Source: Micromonospora craniellae
Lineage (GTDB): Bacteria; Actinomycetota; Actinomycetes; Mycobacteriales; Micromonosporaceae
NCBI RefSeq assembly: GCF_014764405.1
Contig: NZ_CP061725.1
Span: 3,906,001 to 3,970,000 of the forward strand
DNA length: 64,000 bases
Reading direction: 5' to 3'
In this document: piece after piece, positions 28,667 to 37,332 of the stretch
Numbering within the stretch: the first letter of the stretch is position 1
How the letters are laid out: every line of letters begins with the position of its first letter
Program-made: the position numbers and the translations under genes
The notes under the pieces: generated by a model
What the model saw: only the letters and a program-made list of their open reading frames with translations
Told to the model about the DNA's origin: nothing
The model's database searches: none

Positions 28667-28785
28667 CGCGGCGGTAATGGCAACCGCAGGGGTGAACGCG
28701 CAGGATCAGGTTTTGCCCTAGCGTAGTTTCGCGCACTACTGTGCACGCAACCAATCACGGATCGTGCAGTGACGGAGGCTCCGGG

Positions 28786-29571
28786 GTGGACCGCTACGCG
28801 AGATGGAACGCCCTGCTCGAAATGCTGACCGACTCCGGCCGGGTCACCGTCGAGGAGGCCGCCGACCGCCTGGACGTCTCGCAGGCCACCATCCGCCGCG
28901 ACTTCGACCAACTCGCCCAGCAGCAGATGATCACGCGTACCCGGGGTGGCGCGGTCGCCAACGGTGTCTCGTACGACCTGCCGCTGCGGTACAAGACCGC
29001 CAAGCACTCCGCCGAGAAGCAGCGCATCGGCGCCGCCGCCGCAGCCCTGGTGTCGCCGGGCACGGTGGTCGGCCTGAACGGCGGCACCACCAGCACCGAG
29101 GTGGCGCGGGCGCTGGCCGTCCGTCCGGATCTCAACACCAATGCCGAGGGCGCGCAGTTGACCGTGGTCACCAACGCCCTGAACATCGCCAACGAGCTGC
29201 TGGTGCGGTCCCGGATGAAGGTCGTGGTGGCCGGCGGCGTGGTACGGCCGAAGTCGTTCGAGCTGGTCGGCCCGCTGGGCGGAGCGCTGCTGCGCGAGGT
29301 CACCCTGGACGTGGCGCTGCTCGGGGTGGATGCGATCGATCCGCAGCTTGGCGCCGCCGCCCACCACGAGGGTGAGGCGGCGATGAACAACCTGATGGTG
29401 GCGCGGGCCAAGCGGGTCGTGATCATCGCGGACTCGTCCAAGCTGGGCGGTCACGCCTTCGCCCGTATCTGCCCGGTCGACCGGGTCGAGACGCTGGTCA
29501 CCGACTCAGGTGCGGCACCCGAGGTGGTCGATGCCTTCCGCGCCGCCGGCGTCCACGTCATCTGCGCCTGA
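28786..29571 (+). CDS. DeoR-family transcriptional repressor
   Basis: 261 residues. The winged helix-turn-helix is at residues about 8-62 (SGRVTVEEAADRLDVSQATI, then RRDFDQLAQQ). The C-terminal DeoRC sensor domain contains GLNGGTTSTEVARAL and VVIIADSSKLG, residues that bind sugar phosphates. GTG 28786 has GGAGG eight bases upstream. An upstream in-frame extension exists but is not native. By its position, divergent from SIS-ROK-nagA, it most likely represses that operon and responds to an amino-sugar phosphate. Confidence 0.93.
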   Translation: MDRYARWNALLEMLTDSGRVTVEEAADRLDVSQATIRRDFDQLAQQQMITRTRGGAVANGVSYDLPLRYKTAKHSAEKQRIGAAAAALVSPGTVVGLNGGTTSTEVARALAVRPDLNTNAEGAQLTVVTNALNIANELLVRSRMKVVVAGGVVRPKSFELVGPLGGALLREVTLDVALLGVDAIDPQLGAAAHHEGEAAMNNLMVARAKRVVIIADSSKLGGHAFARICPVDRVETLVTDSGAAPEVVDAFRAAGVHVICA

Positions 29572-29572
29572 C

Positions 29573-29632
29573 GTGTAAGGAAGGGCCCCCTCCTAACGCC
29601 TCCGGTAGAGCAGGGGACCCCTGCTAACGCCT
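29573..29632. repeat. Dispersed repeat, copy 3 of 3 (diverged)
   Basis: Begins GTGTAAGGAAGGGCCCCCTC and continues TCCTAACGCCTCCGG, then CAGGGGACCCCTGCTAACGCC. It shares the AAGGAAGGG and TAACGCC blocks of the other copies. It begins within three bases of the DeoR stop and may terminate it. Confidence 0.7.
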
Positions 29633-29662
29633 GCCTACCCGACCCTCCCGGCGTGTCGATGC

Positions 29663-29696
29663 ATACCGGGTATTGCGCACTGCTGCATACCGCGTA
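29663..29696. promoter_or_regulatory. Two ATAC-N3-GTAT palindromes 23 bp apart
   Basis: ATACCGGGTAT (29663-29673) and ATACCGCGTAT (29686-29696), 43 bases ahead of the ABC ATPase start. They are AT-richer than their surroundings. The spacing of about two helical turns suggests cooperative binding of a dimeric regulator. No regulator gene lies within the operon. Confidence 0.55.
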
Positions 29697-29738
29697 TGGT
29701 GTCGTCGTTCACCCACACACCAACGGGGGAGGCGCAGC

Positions 29739-30749
29739 TTGCCAGCTGTCCTGGAAATCGAAGGTCTACGAAAGACGTACCGGAGCCGACGGCGTGGCAC
29801 CCGCAACGCCTTGGACGGCTTCGACATGCGCGTCGAGGCGGGGCAGGTGCACGGCTTCCTCGGCCCCAACGGCTCGGGCAAGACCACCACGCTGCGTACG
29901 CTGCTCGGCCTGATCCGGCCCGACGGCGGCCGGATGGCGATCCTCGGGCACGAGGTGCCCGCAGCACTGCCGCAGGTCGCCGGGCAGGTCGGCGCGATCG
30001 TGGAGAGCCCGCAGTTCTTCCCGCACTTCAGCGCCCGGGACACCCTGTCGCTGCTGGCCGGCGCCGGTGACGTGCCCGCGAACCGGGTCGACGAGGTGCT
30101 CGAACTGGTCGGGCTGCGGGACCGGGCCGGGGAGCGGGTCAAGACGTACTCGCTCGGCATGAAGCAGCGGCTCGCGGTCGCCTCGGCGCTGCTCAAGAAT
30201 CCACGGCTGCTGATCCTCGACGAGCCGGCCAACGGCCTCGACCCGGGCGGCATCCGGGAGATGCGCACCCTGATGCGCAACCTCTCCGAGTCCGGGATGA
30301 CGGTGGTGCTGTCCAGCCACATCCTCGGCGAGATCCAGCTCATCTGCGACTCGGTCACCATCATCTCGCTGGGCCGCCGGGTCGCCTTCGGCCCGGTCGA
30401 CGAGGTGCTGGCGCAGCACTCGTCCGGCGGGGTACGGGTCCGGCTGGAGGCCGTGACCGACCTGCCGGTAGCCGCCGCCGCGCTGACCCGGGCCGGCGTA
30501 CGGGTCACCACGAACGACGACCACCTGGTGCTCGCCGGAGTGGACAAGCCGGCCACCGTCACCCGGCTGCTCGCCGAGCAGGGCCTCTACGTCAGCGAAC
30601 TCGCACCGATCGCGGTCGACCTGGAGAGCGTCTTCCTCGAACTGACCGCCACCGCACCGGTCCCCGGTCAGCACCGGCAGGTCGACCAGTCCGTACGAAT
30701 GGACGGGGCGGCACCGTCCGCGTCCACCGCAGGAGGTTGGGGCGCGTGA
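29739..30749 (+). CDS. ABC transporter ATPase, exporter type
   Basis: 336 residues. Walker A GPNGSGKT is at 42-49, the signature YSLGMKQRLAVASALL and Walker B LLILDEPANGLDP follow, and the H-loop is SSHIL. The C-terminal 100 residues are the usual extension of bacitracin/antibiotic-exporter ATPases. The start is TTG at 29739, chosen because GGGGGAGG sits six bases upstream and the family N-terminus (VLEIEGLRKTYRS) begins there. It overlaps its permease by four bases (GTGA). The substrate is unknown; the family exports peptides or lipids. Confidence 0.92.
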   Translation: MPAVLEIEGLRKTYRSRRRGTRNALDGFDMRVEAGQVHGFLGPNGSGKTTTLRTLLGLIRPDGGRMAILGHEVPAALPQVAGQVGAIVESPQFFPHFSARDTLSLLAGAGDVPANRVDEVLELVGLRDRAGERVKTYSLGMKQRLAVASALLKNPRLLILDEPANGLDPGGIREMRTLMRNLSESGMTVVLSSHILGEIQLICDSVTIISLGRRVAFGPVDEVLAQHSSGGVRVRLEAVTDLPVAAAALTRAGVRVTTNDDHLVLAGVDKPATVTRLLAEQGLYVSELAPIAVDLESVFLELTATAPVPGQHRQVDQSVRMDGAAPSASTAGGWGA

Positions 30750-31753
30750 GTCTCTTCCGTACCGAGCTGCGCCGGCTGGCCAAGCGGCGCTTCGCCCGCT
30801 GGATGACGGTGGGCGGCCTGCTGGTGCTGGCCGTCGTCGTGGCCGGCATGTTCCTCAGCAACCAGAAGATCGGCCCGGACCAGTGGGCCGAGGCCGAACG
30901 CGCCGCCGACCAGCAGCACCAGCAGCAGGTCTACTGGGCCGAGCAGGAACGCGCCAACTGCGAGCGGGCGAAGGCGGCGGGCGAACGGTTCTACACCACC
31001 GAATGCGACCAGATCAGCCCGCCGCTGCGTGAGGACTTTCAGGCGGAGTGGTTCCTGCCCTCGACCTTCGTCTTCCGGGACAGCTTCGGCGAGATGCTGA
31101 TCCCGCTCGCGGCGATCCTGGCCATGATCGGGTTTGTGGTCGGCGCCTCCTTCGTCGGTGCCGAGTGGAGCACCGGCGGGATGATGAACCTGCTGCTCTG
31201 GCGACCGAAACGGCTGACCGTGCTGCTGACCAAGCTGGGCGCGCTGCTCACCGGGCTGCTCGCCCTGGCGCTGCCCGCCACGGTGGCCTGGTTCGGCAGC
31301 ATGTGGCTGGTCGCCGACCTGCGCGGCAGCACCGAACGGATGACCTCCGGCGTCTGGCAGTCCTTCCTGCTCACCGGGTTGCGCGGCATCGTGCTGGCGC
31401 TGGTGGCGGCGACCGTGGGCTTCGCCCTGGCGTCACTGGGCCGGCACACCGCGATGGCGCTCGGCGGGGCGATCGGGGTGCTGGTGGTCGGTCAGGTGGC
31501 GATCGCCATGCTGCTGAGCATGATCCAGGTCCGGTTCCTGGACGCGTGGCTGCTGCCCACCTACGCGTACGCCTGGATGACCAAGCAGGTCGAGCTCCGG
31601 GACTGGCGGTCCTGCAACGCCTCGTACACCGGCGAGTGTCAGCCGGCCACGTTGGAGATCACCTGGCAGCACTCGTCGGCGCTGTTCACCGTCGGCATCG
31701 TGCTGGTCCTCGGCGGGGCGATCTGGGCGATGCGACGCCGCGACATCAACTGA
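30746..31753 (+). CDS. ABC-2 type permease
   Basis: 335 residues starting VSLFRTELRRLAKRRFARW. One membrane segment near residues 25-45 is followed by an extracytoplasmic loop of about 80 residues with several charged residues and two Cys, and then five more segments. The C-terminal end is WAMRRRDIN, the typical cytoplasmic tail of ABC-2 permeases. It partners the ATPase at 29739. A further Cys-containing loop (DWRSCNASYTGECQ) precedes the last segment. Confidence 0.9.
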   Translation: MSLFRTELRRLAKRRFARWMTVGGLLVLAVVVAGMFLSNQKIGPDQWAEAERAADQQHQQQVYWAEQERANCERAKAAGERFYTTECDQISPPLREDFQAEWFLPSTFVFRDSFGEMLIPLAAILAMIGFVVGASFVGAEWSTGGMMNLLLWRPKRLTVLLTKLGALLTGLLALALPATVAWFGSMWLVADLRGSTERMTSGVWQSFLLTGLRGIVLALVAATVGFALASLGRHTAMALGGAIGVLVVGQVAIAMLLSMIQVRFLDAWLLPTYAYAWMTKQVELRDWRSCNASYTGECQPATLEITWQHSSALFTVGIVLVLGGAIWAMRRRDIN

Positions 31754-31908
31754 CCCGACCAACTGCGGACACCACCGCCATCACCGACCTCGGGGCCAGT
31801 GGTGGCGGTGGTGCATACGCGTCACGATGCGTCGCGTGATGGCCCTGGATAGGCTGGTGGGACCCGGCTGGCGCGGCTCGTGCCGGCCGCCCCTCGCAGA
31901 GGAGCCCC

Positions 31909-32331
31909 ATGCAGCCCGCCGACGCCGCGCAGAGCGCGGAGACCGCTCCGGACGCCGTCACGGTGCCGCCGCCACGGTCCGCCCCCGAGGTGGAGTCGAC
32001 CCCGGCCCCGCCGCCGGAGGCGGGTGCCGCCGGCGGCGCAGGAGCCGACCTCGACGACGCCGACGAAGCCGCGACGGAGAGTGTCCGCGAGGCGGCCGCT
32101 CCAGGGCTCGGCGAGCGGGACCGGGAGATCCTCGCGTTCGAGCGTCAGTGGTGGCGGCACGCCGGCGCCAAGGAACAGGCCATCCGGGACCGTTTCGGGC
32201 TCTCCGCGACCCGCTACTACCAGTTGCTGAACGCGTTGCTGGACAGTCCGGCCGCCCTGGCCGCCGACCCGGTGCTGGTGGGCCGCCTGGTCCGGTTGCG
32301 GGCCTCCCGGGCCCGGAACAGGCGCCGCTGA
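31909..32331 (+). CDS. DUF3263 protein with disordered acidic N-terminus
   Basis: 140 residues. The first 75 are Ala/Pro/Glu-rich and probably disordered. The DUF3263 core from about 78 reads ERDREILAFERQWWRHAG, then AIRDRFGLSATRYYQLLNAL, a sigma-70 region 4-like helix-turn-helix. This family is found beside Lsr2-like or replication-related genes in other actinobacteria; no such partner is seen here. ATG 31909 has GAGGAG seven bases upstream. Confidence 0.85.
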   Translation: MQPADAAQSAETAPDAVTVPPPRSAPEVESTPAPPPEAGAAGGAGADLDDADEAATESVREAAAPGLGERDREILAFERQWWRHAGAKEQAIRDRFGLSATRYYQLLNALLDSPAALAADPVLVGRLVRLRASRARNRRR

Positions 32332-32471
32332 CCGGCGAGAATGTCGGACCGTGCGGCGGGTAGCCGGGGCACGGAGGTGGCGACGATGACCGGAGTCGGC
32401 CGGGCGCGGGGCTGCCCGAGGCCGTCTCCGAGGAGCGTCGGCGGGGCCCGGCGGTCGGCGTCGCGCCGACC

Positions 32472-32975
32472 ATGCGGGTACGCTCCGCGTCCGCCCCGCC
32501 ACCGGGCCGGGCGGTGAACGAGGATCTGGTGTTCCGGTTCGGCCCGCTGGTCGGCGTACTGGACGGGGCGACCGTGCCGGAGGGCTTCGACACCGGCTGC
32601 GTACACGGGCCGCAGTGGTACGTCCGGCACCTGGCCGCCCGACTGGGACTGGCCGAACACGGTTACTGGGTCGCCGCCGCCGACCCGGACGCGGCCTACC
32701 AGGCGGTGGTCGGCACGTTGCCGTTGCGTGGTCCGGAGGCGTTGCGGCGCGCGGTGCTGCTCACCGACGGAGCCTCCGTCGCCGTCGAGGAGTTCGGGCT
32801 GCTCGACTGGGCCGACCTGCTGGACGTGGTGTCCGCCGGCGGCCCGGGCGCGCTCGTCGACCTGGTCCGGGCGGCCGAGCGGGATCACCCTGACCGGCCG
32901 CGTCGGCACAAACCGGCGGACGACGCGTCCGCCGTCTACTGCGAGTTCACTCGGTCGGACGACAGCGGAGCGTGA
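32472..32975 (+). CDS. PP2C-like hypothetical protein, apparently lacking a central segment
   Basis: 167 residues. The N-terminus MRVRSASAPPPGRAVNEDLV, then GVLDGATVPEGFDTGCVHGP, matches the start of a family resembling serine/threonine phosphatase 2C, and residues from about 62 onward (HGYWVAAADPDAAYQAV, then LLTDGASVAVEEFGLLDW) match its end. In relatives I recall, about 80 residues with metal-binding aspartates lie between, whereas here RLAARLGLAEHGYW joins them directly. An in-frame deletion is inferred, so activity is doubtful. No clear ribosome site precedes the ATG. Confidence 0.55.
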   Translation: MRVRSASAPPPGRAVNEDLVFRFGPLVGVLDGATVPEGFDTGCVHGPQWYVRHLAARLGLAEHGYWVAAADPDAAYQAVVGTLPLRGPEALRRAVLLTDGASVAVEEFGLLDWADLLDVVSAGGPGALVDLVRAAERDHPDRPRRHKPADDASAVYCEFTRSDDSGA

Positions 32976-33078
32976 GCCGAGACGGTATCCGGTCCGACCG
33001 GTCGAACCCGTCCGCCAGAGGGGCCGGCCGGCGCCGACCGGGTGGACTTGGGCCGCCGGGCGCGGGAGACTGCGGCAC

Positions 33079-33579
33079 GTGACGGGTACGGTCCGGTTGG
33101 AGCCGGTGGACGAGAAGAACCTCGAGTCGTTGCTCTCCGTGGCGGCTGCCGAGGCGGAACCGGCCGAGGTGATGCCGCCGGTGGAGGCCCCGGCCGGTTG
33201 GTCGCACGCCCGGCGGGAGGCGTTCCGGGAGTTCCACCGGGCCAGCTTCGGCGGGATCGACGGGCCCACCCGCACCGCCATGTACGCGATCCTGGCTGGC
33301 GGCGAGGTGGTCGGCATGATCCGGATGACCCGGCGGGACACGCCGGACACCGTCGATGTGGGCATGTGGCTGGGCCAGTCCGCCCGGGGCCAGGGCATCG
33401 GGCGGGCGGCGCTGTGCGAGCTGCTGAACCTCGCGTCGGACGCCGGGGTACGCACCGTGGTCGCGGACACCACGGCCGACAATCACGGCGCCCTCTACGT
33501 GCTGGAGAGGTGTGGCGCAAAACTGCACGAGGACGGCGACAGGGTGCACGCCGAGATCCCCCTGTACCCCGCCCGCTAG
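33079..33579 (+). CDS. GNAT N-acetyltransferase
   Basis: 166 residues. The acetyl-CoA motif A is seen as WLGQSARGQGIGRAALCELL, and motif B as ADNHGALYVLERCGA. The N-terminal part (TVRLEPVDEKNLESLLSV, then RREAFREFHRASFGGID) is the variable acceptor region. It acetylates an unknown amine, peptide or antibiotic. The start GTG 33079 fits the family. It is followed by a long-loop hairpin that separates it from the convergent AAA gene. Confidence 0.88.
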   Translation: MTGTVRLEPVDEKNLESLLSVAAAEAEPAEVMPPVEAPAGWSHARREAFREFHRASFGGIDGPTRTAMYAILAGGEVVGMIRMTRRDTPDTVDVGMWLGQSARGQGIGRAALCELLNLASDAGVRTVVADTTADNHGALYVLERCGAKLHEDGDRVHAEIPLYPAR

Positions 33580-33589
33580 CCACGACCGC

Positions 33590-33677
33590 CCACCCCGCCG
33601 ATCATGGACTCGTGGTTGGTGAATCGCACCGAAACGCGGCTTTTGTCAGCGCCAGAACTCCATGATCGGCGGGGTGG
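33590..33677. repeat. 19-bp perfect inverted repeat with a 50-base loop
   Basis: Arms CCACCCCGCCGATCATGGA (33590-33608) and its complement (33659-33677) flank a conserved-looking 50-base centre. It lies between convergent genes, so it may end both. The centre contains ATCGCACCGAAACGCGGC, a composition unlike a simple terminator loop. Confidence 0.75.
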
Positions 33678-33680
33678 AGG

Positions 33681-35978
33681 TCAGGTGCGTTGTTCCGCGT
33701 ACGCGGCGAGCCAGGCGACCTGGGCCGGGTCCAGGCTGGGGCGTACCCGGGTGCGGGCCGCCGCGACGTGTTCGGCGGTGACCGTGGCGGCGGTCAGCGA
33801 CTCGCGCATCGCGGCCAGCGCCGCCTCCCGGACCAGCGCCGCGCAGTCGGCGGCGGAGAAGCCGTCCAGCTCCGCGCCGAGCGCGGGCAGGTCGACGTCC
33901 TCGGCGAGCGGTACGTTGCGGGCGGCGGCGCGGAGGATCGCCGCCCGTGCCTCGGCGTCCGGCGGCGGTACGTAGACCAGCCGTTCCAGTCGCCCGGGAC
34001 GCAGCAGCGCCGGGTCGATCAGGTCGGGGCGGTTCGTCGCGCCGATCACCACGACGTTGCGCAGCGACTCGACGCCGTCCATCTCGGTGAGCAGCGCGGC
34101 GACCACCCGATCGGTGGTGCCGCCGTCGCTGGCCTGCCCGCGCACCGGGGCCAGGGCGTCCACCTCGTCCAGGAAGACCAGCGTCGGCGCGGCCTCGCGG
34201 GCCCGCCGGAACAGTTCGCGGACCGCGCGTTCGCTCTCGCCGACCCACTTGGACAGCAGCTCGGCGCCCTTCACCGAGAGCACGTTGGCCCGGCCGGATC
34301 CGGCCAGCGCGGTCACCAGGTACGTCTTGCCGCAGCCGGGCGGACCGTAGAGCAGCACGCCGCGTGGTGGCTGCACGCCGAGACGGGCGAACGTGTCCGG
34401 GTAGGTCAGCGGCCACAGCACCGACTCGGTCAGCGTCTGCTTGACCTCGACCAGGTCACCGACGTCGTCGAGGGTCACCCGGGCCAGTTCGAGGGTGGAG
34501 GCGGCCATGGTGGTCGGCCGGACCACCTCCAACGCGGCGGTGAAGTCGGCCATCGCGACGGTCGGGTTCTCCACCGATTTCTGTCGCAGGGCCGCGCGTA
34601 CGCCGGCCTCCCGCACCAGCGCGGCCAGGTCGGCGGCGACGAACCCGGGGGTACGCCCGGCGACCTCGTCCAGCCGCACGTCCTCGGCGAGCGGCACCGG
34701 GCGGGTCAGCACGGTGAGCTGTTCCCGGCGCAGGGCGGCGTCGGGCAGCGGGACGTCGATGCGCAGCGAGAGCAGGTCCGGGGCGCGGAGCGTCGGGTCC
34801 ACGGCCTCCGGTCGGCCGGTGGTGCAGACCACCGCCGATCCGGCCCGGACGACCTCGGCCAGGCACTGCCGGAACACGGTGGCGACCGGGCCGGGGCTGT
34901 CCACCGGGGCCAGCGCCTCCACGTCCGAGACCAGCAGCACGGCCGGACCGCCGGCGACCACCTCGGCGGTCACCGCCCGGAGTCGGGCTGCGCCCGACGA
35001 GTTGCTCAGCGCCGCGACCTCGGGTGCCCAGAGTTGGTGCACCCGGGCACCGACCTGCGCGGCCACCGCCCGGACCAGCGCGGACTTGCCCGAACCAGCC
35101 GGACCGGCGACGAGTACGCCGAGCGCGACGGTGGTGCCCAGCCGACCGAGCACCTCACCGTGGTGGAAGCCCAGGTCGAGCAGTTCGGTCAGCTCCTCGG
35201 CCTGGGACCGCAGGCCGGGCAGCTCGTCCACCGACGGGACGTGCTCCTGGTGCACCTCGCTGCCGGTCCAGACCTCGGTGCCCGTCTCCTCGTCCGCGTC
35301 GGCGCGCCATCCGCCACCGACCGTCGTACGCCCGCCGGCCGATCGCCTGGGGCCGTCGGAGACGGCGGTCGCCGCCCGGCCGGCGTCGGTCTCGCCCCGG
35401 GTCTCCGGGCCGTGTTCCCACCCGACCAGTGTGTCCATGGTGACCAGCGCCCCCGGGTCGGGGTCGGCGTCGACGACGCGCAGCAGCGTGCTGGTCCAGG
35501 CGTAACCGACCCGGGTGGAGAGGCTGCGTCGGGCCGCCTCCACCAGCGTGCGCGTCGAGGCGTCCGGCAGGACGTCCTGGGGCAGCAGGGAGACGTCGTC
35601 CCCGGCGGTGACCACCTTGCCGAGCAGCGCCAGTCGCAGCATTTCCGGGGAGACCACCGCGACGATCTGGGCCGGGCCGGAGAGCAGCACCCGGCGGGCG
35701 GCGGTGACCGGGGCAGGGCTCACCGTGACCTGCCCGCCGTCGCGGACGCCGAGGTTGCCCAGCGTCAGGTCGTCGGCGTGCAGCAGGCCGGCACCGGTGC
35801 CCGGCTCGGCCTCGGCGGCGATGCCGGCGGTCACCCGCCGGCCGGTCAACCGCACCGGATCACCGGCCCGCAGCGCGAGCGCGGTGAACGCCTCGGGGTG
35901 CAGCCGGACGATGCCACGCCGGGCGTCCAGCGCAGCCGGACGCAGACTCGCGATCAGGGTCAACTCGGGTTCGCCCAC
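33681..35978 (-). CDS. CDC48/p97-like tandem AAA ATPase
   Basis: 765 residues. The N-terminal double-psi barrel-like region (residues 1-90, LRAGDPVRLTGRRVTAGIAA) precedes a spacer and two AAA modules. D1 Walker A is GPAGSGKS at 292-299, but its Walker B lacks the second acidic residue (AVLLVSDVEAL) and its second region of homology is unlike the consensus. D2 is complete: GPPGCGKT at 545-552, LVFLDEVDAL and GATNRPDLIDPALLRPGR with the arginine finger. It probably unfolds proteins with D2 doing the work. GTG 35978 is chosen as the family start; GTG 36005 is an alternative. It is the last gene before the conservon on this strand. Confidence 0.9.
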   Translation of the reverse strand: MGEPELTLIASLRPAALDARRGIVRLHPEAFTALALRAGDPVRLTGRRVTAGIAAEAEPGTGAGLLHADDLTLGNLGVRDGGQVTVSPAPVTAARRVLLSGPAQIVAVVSPEMLRLALLGKVVTAGDDVSLLPQDVLPDASTRTLVEAARRSLSTRVGYAWTSTLLRVVDADPDPGALVTMDTLVGWEHGPETRGETDAGRAATAVSDGPRRSAGGRTTVGGGWRADADEETGTEVWTGSEVHQEHVPSVDELPGLRSQAEELTELLDLGFHHGEVLGRLGTTVALGVLVAGPAGSGKSALVRAVAAQVGARVHQLWAPEVAALSNSSGAARLRAVTAEVVAGGPAVLLVSDVEALAPVDSPGPVATVFRQCLAEVVRAGSAVVCTTGRPEAVDPTLRAPDLLSLRIDVPLPDAALRREQLTVLTRPVPLAEDVRLDEVAGRTPGFVAADLAALVREAGVRAALRQKSVENPTVAMADFTAALEVVRPTTMAASTLELARVTLDDVGDLVEVKQTLTESVLWPLTYPDTFARLGVQPPRGVLLYGPPGCGKTYLVTALAGSGRANVLSVKGAELLSKWVGESERAVRELFRRAREAAPTLVFLDEVDALAPVRGQASDGGTTDRVVAALLTEMDGVESLRNVVVIGATNRPDLIDPALLRPGRLERLVYVPPPDAEARAAILRAAARNVPLAEDVDLPALGAELDGFSAADCAALVREAALAAMRESLTAATVTAEHVAAARTRVRPSLDPAQVAWLAAYAEQRT

Positions 35979-36016
35979 CTGAGCGACCCTAACCGGCCCG
36001 GTCACCCCGTCTGCGA

Positions 36017-36529
36017 TCAGCCCGGCGGATCCTCGCCGGTGAGCAGGGACGGGTCACGGCGGATCAGTTCGGCCAGCCGGGCCGCCGGGTCGGGTTCCGG
36101 CCTGTCCGGCGTCTCGGACCAACCGGGCACGGCGCTGATCGGCATCGGCCAGGCCGGCGGTGGGGCGGCGCGCTCCCCGCTGACCGTCACCTCCTGGCCG
36201 TCCCAGGTCACCCGCAGGTCGTACGCGGTGCCGGCGTGGTCGATCCGGGCGGTGACGCTGCTGCCCGGATGTGCCGCGACCACCGCGCGCAGCGCCTCGG
36301 CGACCTCCTCCGTGACGTGGCGCGGCGGTGCTCCGGGTACGCGTTCGGGCGTGCCTGCCCAGCCGGGTCCTGCGTTACGGCTGTCCGGGCGGCTCGTCAC
36401 CGCCACGCCCGACGGCGCGTCCGGCCCCGGATCGGGCTGGTCGTCGGCCGACGGATCCGTCGACCGGCGGCGAAGCGCCTCCTCGCGCCGGCGCATCCGG
36501 GCCAGTGTCTCGTCCAGTCCGCCTCTCAT
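36017..36529 (-). CDS. Hypothetical protein with coiled N-terminus
   Basis: 170 residues, starting MRGGLDETLARMRRREEALR, a short amphipathic helix of charged residues. A low-complexity middle follows, then a small beta-rich segment (SVTARIDHAGTAYDLRVTWD) and an acidic end. It does not match a family I recognise. The ATG at 36529 has GAGGTGAGG upstream; GTG 36538 is possible. It sits between the conservon and the AAA gene on the same strand and might be cotranscribed with either. Confidence 0.6.
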   Translation of the reverse strand: MRGGLDETLARMRRREEALRRRSTDPSADDQPDPGPDAPSGVAVTSRPDSRNAGPGWAGTPERVPGAPPRHVTEEVAEALRAVVAAHPGSSVTARIDHAGTAYDLRVTWDGQEVTVSGERAAPPPAWPMPISAVPGWSETPDRPEPDPAARLAELIRRDPSLLTGEDPPG

Positions 36530-36570
36530 CCGCCTCACCTCTTCCCACGAGCGGCCGGGAGCCGGTCGGC

Positions 36571-37332
36571 TCAGGCCCGCTTGTCCCGGATGGCCCGGTC
36601 CAGCGCCCGATCGAGGACGACCAGCAGGGCGTCCCGCACCGAGAGCCGGTCCCGGGCGTCGAACTGCACCAGAGGTACGTGCTCACCGATGGCCAGGGCC
36701 CACCGGACCGCGTTGAGGTCGTGCGCCAGCTGCCCGTCGAAGGCGTTCACGCCGACCACGAAGGGCAGACCGGCCCGTTCGAAGAAGTCGATCGCCGGGT
36801 AGCAGTCGTCCAACCGGGCGCTGTCCGCCACCACCAGCGCGCCGAGCGCGCCCCGGGCCAGGTCCTCCCACATGAAGCCGAATCGCGCCTGGCCGGGCGT
36901 GCCGAACAGGTAGAGCTTCAGGCTGCGGTCGATGGTGACGCAGCCGAAGTCCATCGCCACCGTGGTCGTGGTCTTGTCGGAGCGCTGGCCGGGGTCGTCG
37001 ACCCCGATTCCGGCGATCGTCATCTCCGCCTCGGTGGTCAGCGGCACGATCTCCGAGATGGCACCCACGGTGGTTGTCTTACCCACCCCGAAGCCACCGG
37101 CCACCAGGATCTTCACCGGGATCGGCGGGGTCCGGCGGTGCGCACCGGTGCCGCCGGCTGCCGCAGGTGGCCGGTACGACGGTGGCGGGGCCGCCGCGGC
37201 GGTGGCCGGCGGGGCGGCCCGCCCCACCGACGGCGGGACGGGCGCGGCGCCGCCGTAGCGGGCCGCGGCGCTGTTGGCGGCGAGCGCGCCCTGCGGGGCG
37301 ACCGGCCAGTCAGGAGATTGCACGAAGTCCAT
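36571..37332 (-). CDS. cvnD: Conservon GTP-binding protein (CvnD)
   Basis: 253 residues. A Pro/Ala/Gly-rich N-terminal region of 66 residues precedes the G domain. Walker A/P-loop is GGFGVGKT at 79-86, followed by DFGCVTI and LYLFGTPGQARFGFMW (the switch II-like DxxG equivalent is replaced by TPGQ) and VVGVNAFD (NxxD-like). It is an Era/Ras-like small GTPase that acts with roadblock proteins at the membrane. The N-terminal extension is longer than most CvnD proteins (typically about 190-200). It is the last of the four-gene module. Confidence 0.88.
   Translation of the reverse strand: MDFVQSPDWPVAPQGALAANSAAARYGGAAPVPPSVGRAAPPATAAAAPPPSYRPPAAAGGTGAHRRTPPIPVKILVAGGFGVGKTTTVGAISEIVPLTTEAEMTIAGIGVDDPGQRSDKTTTTVAMDFGCVTIDRSLKLYLFGTPGQARFGFMWEDLARGALGALVVADSARLDDCYPAIDFFERAGLPFVVGVNAFDGQLAHDLNAVRWALAIGEHVPLVQFDARDRLSVRDALLVVLDRALDRAIRDKRA

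Noticed and set aside
33690..36716. A 1008-residue plus-strand frame opposite the AAA ATPase
   Set aside because: It is the mirror of a well-supported gene and has the Arg/Gly/His-rich composition expected from reading high-GC DNA in the wrong frame.
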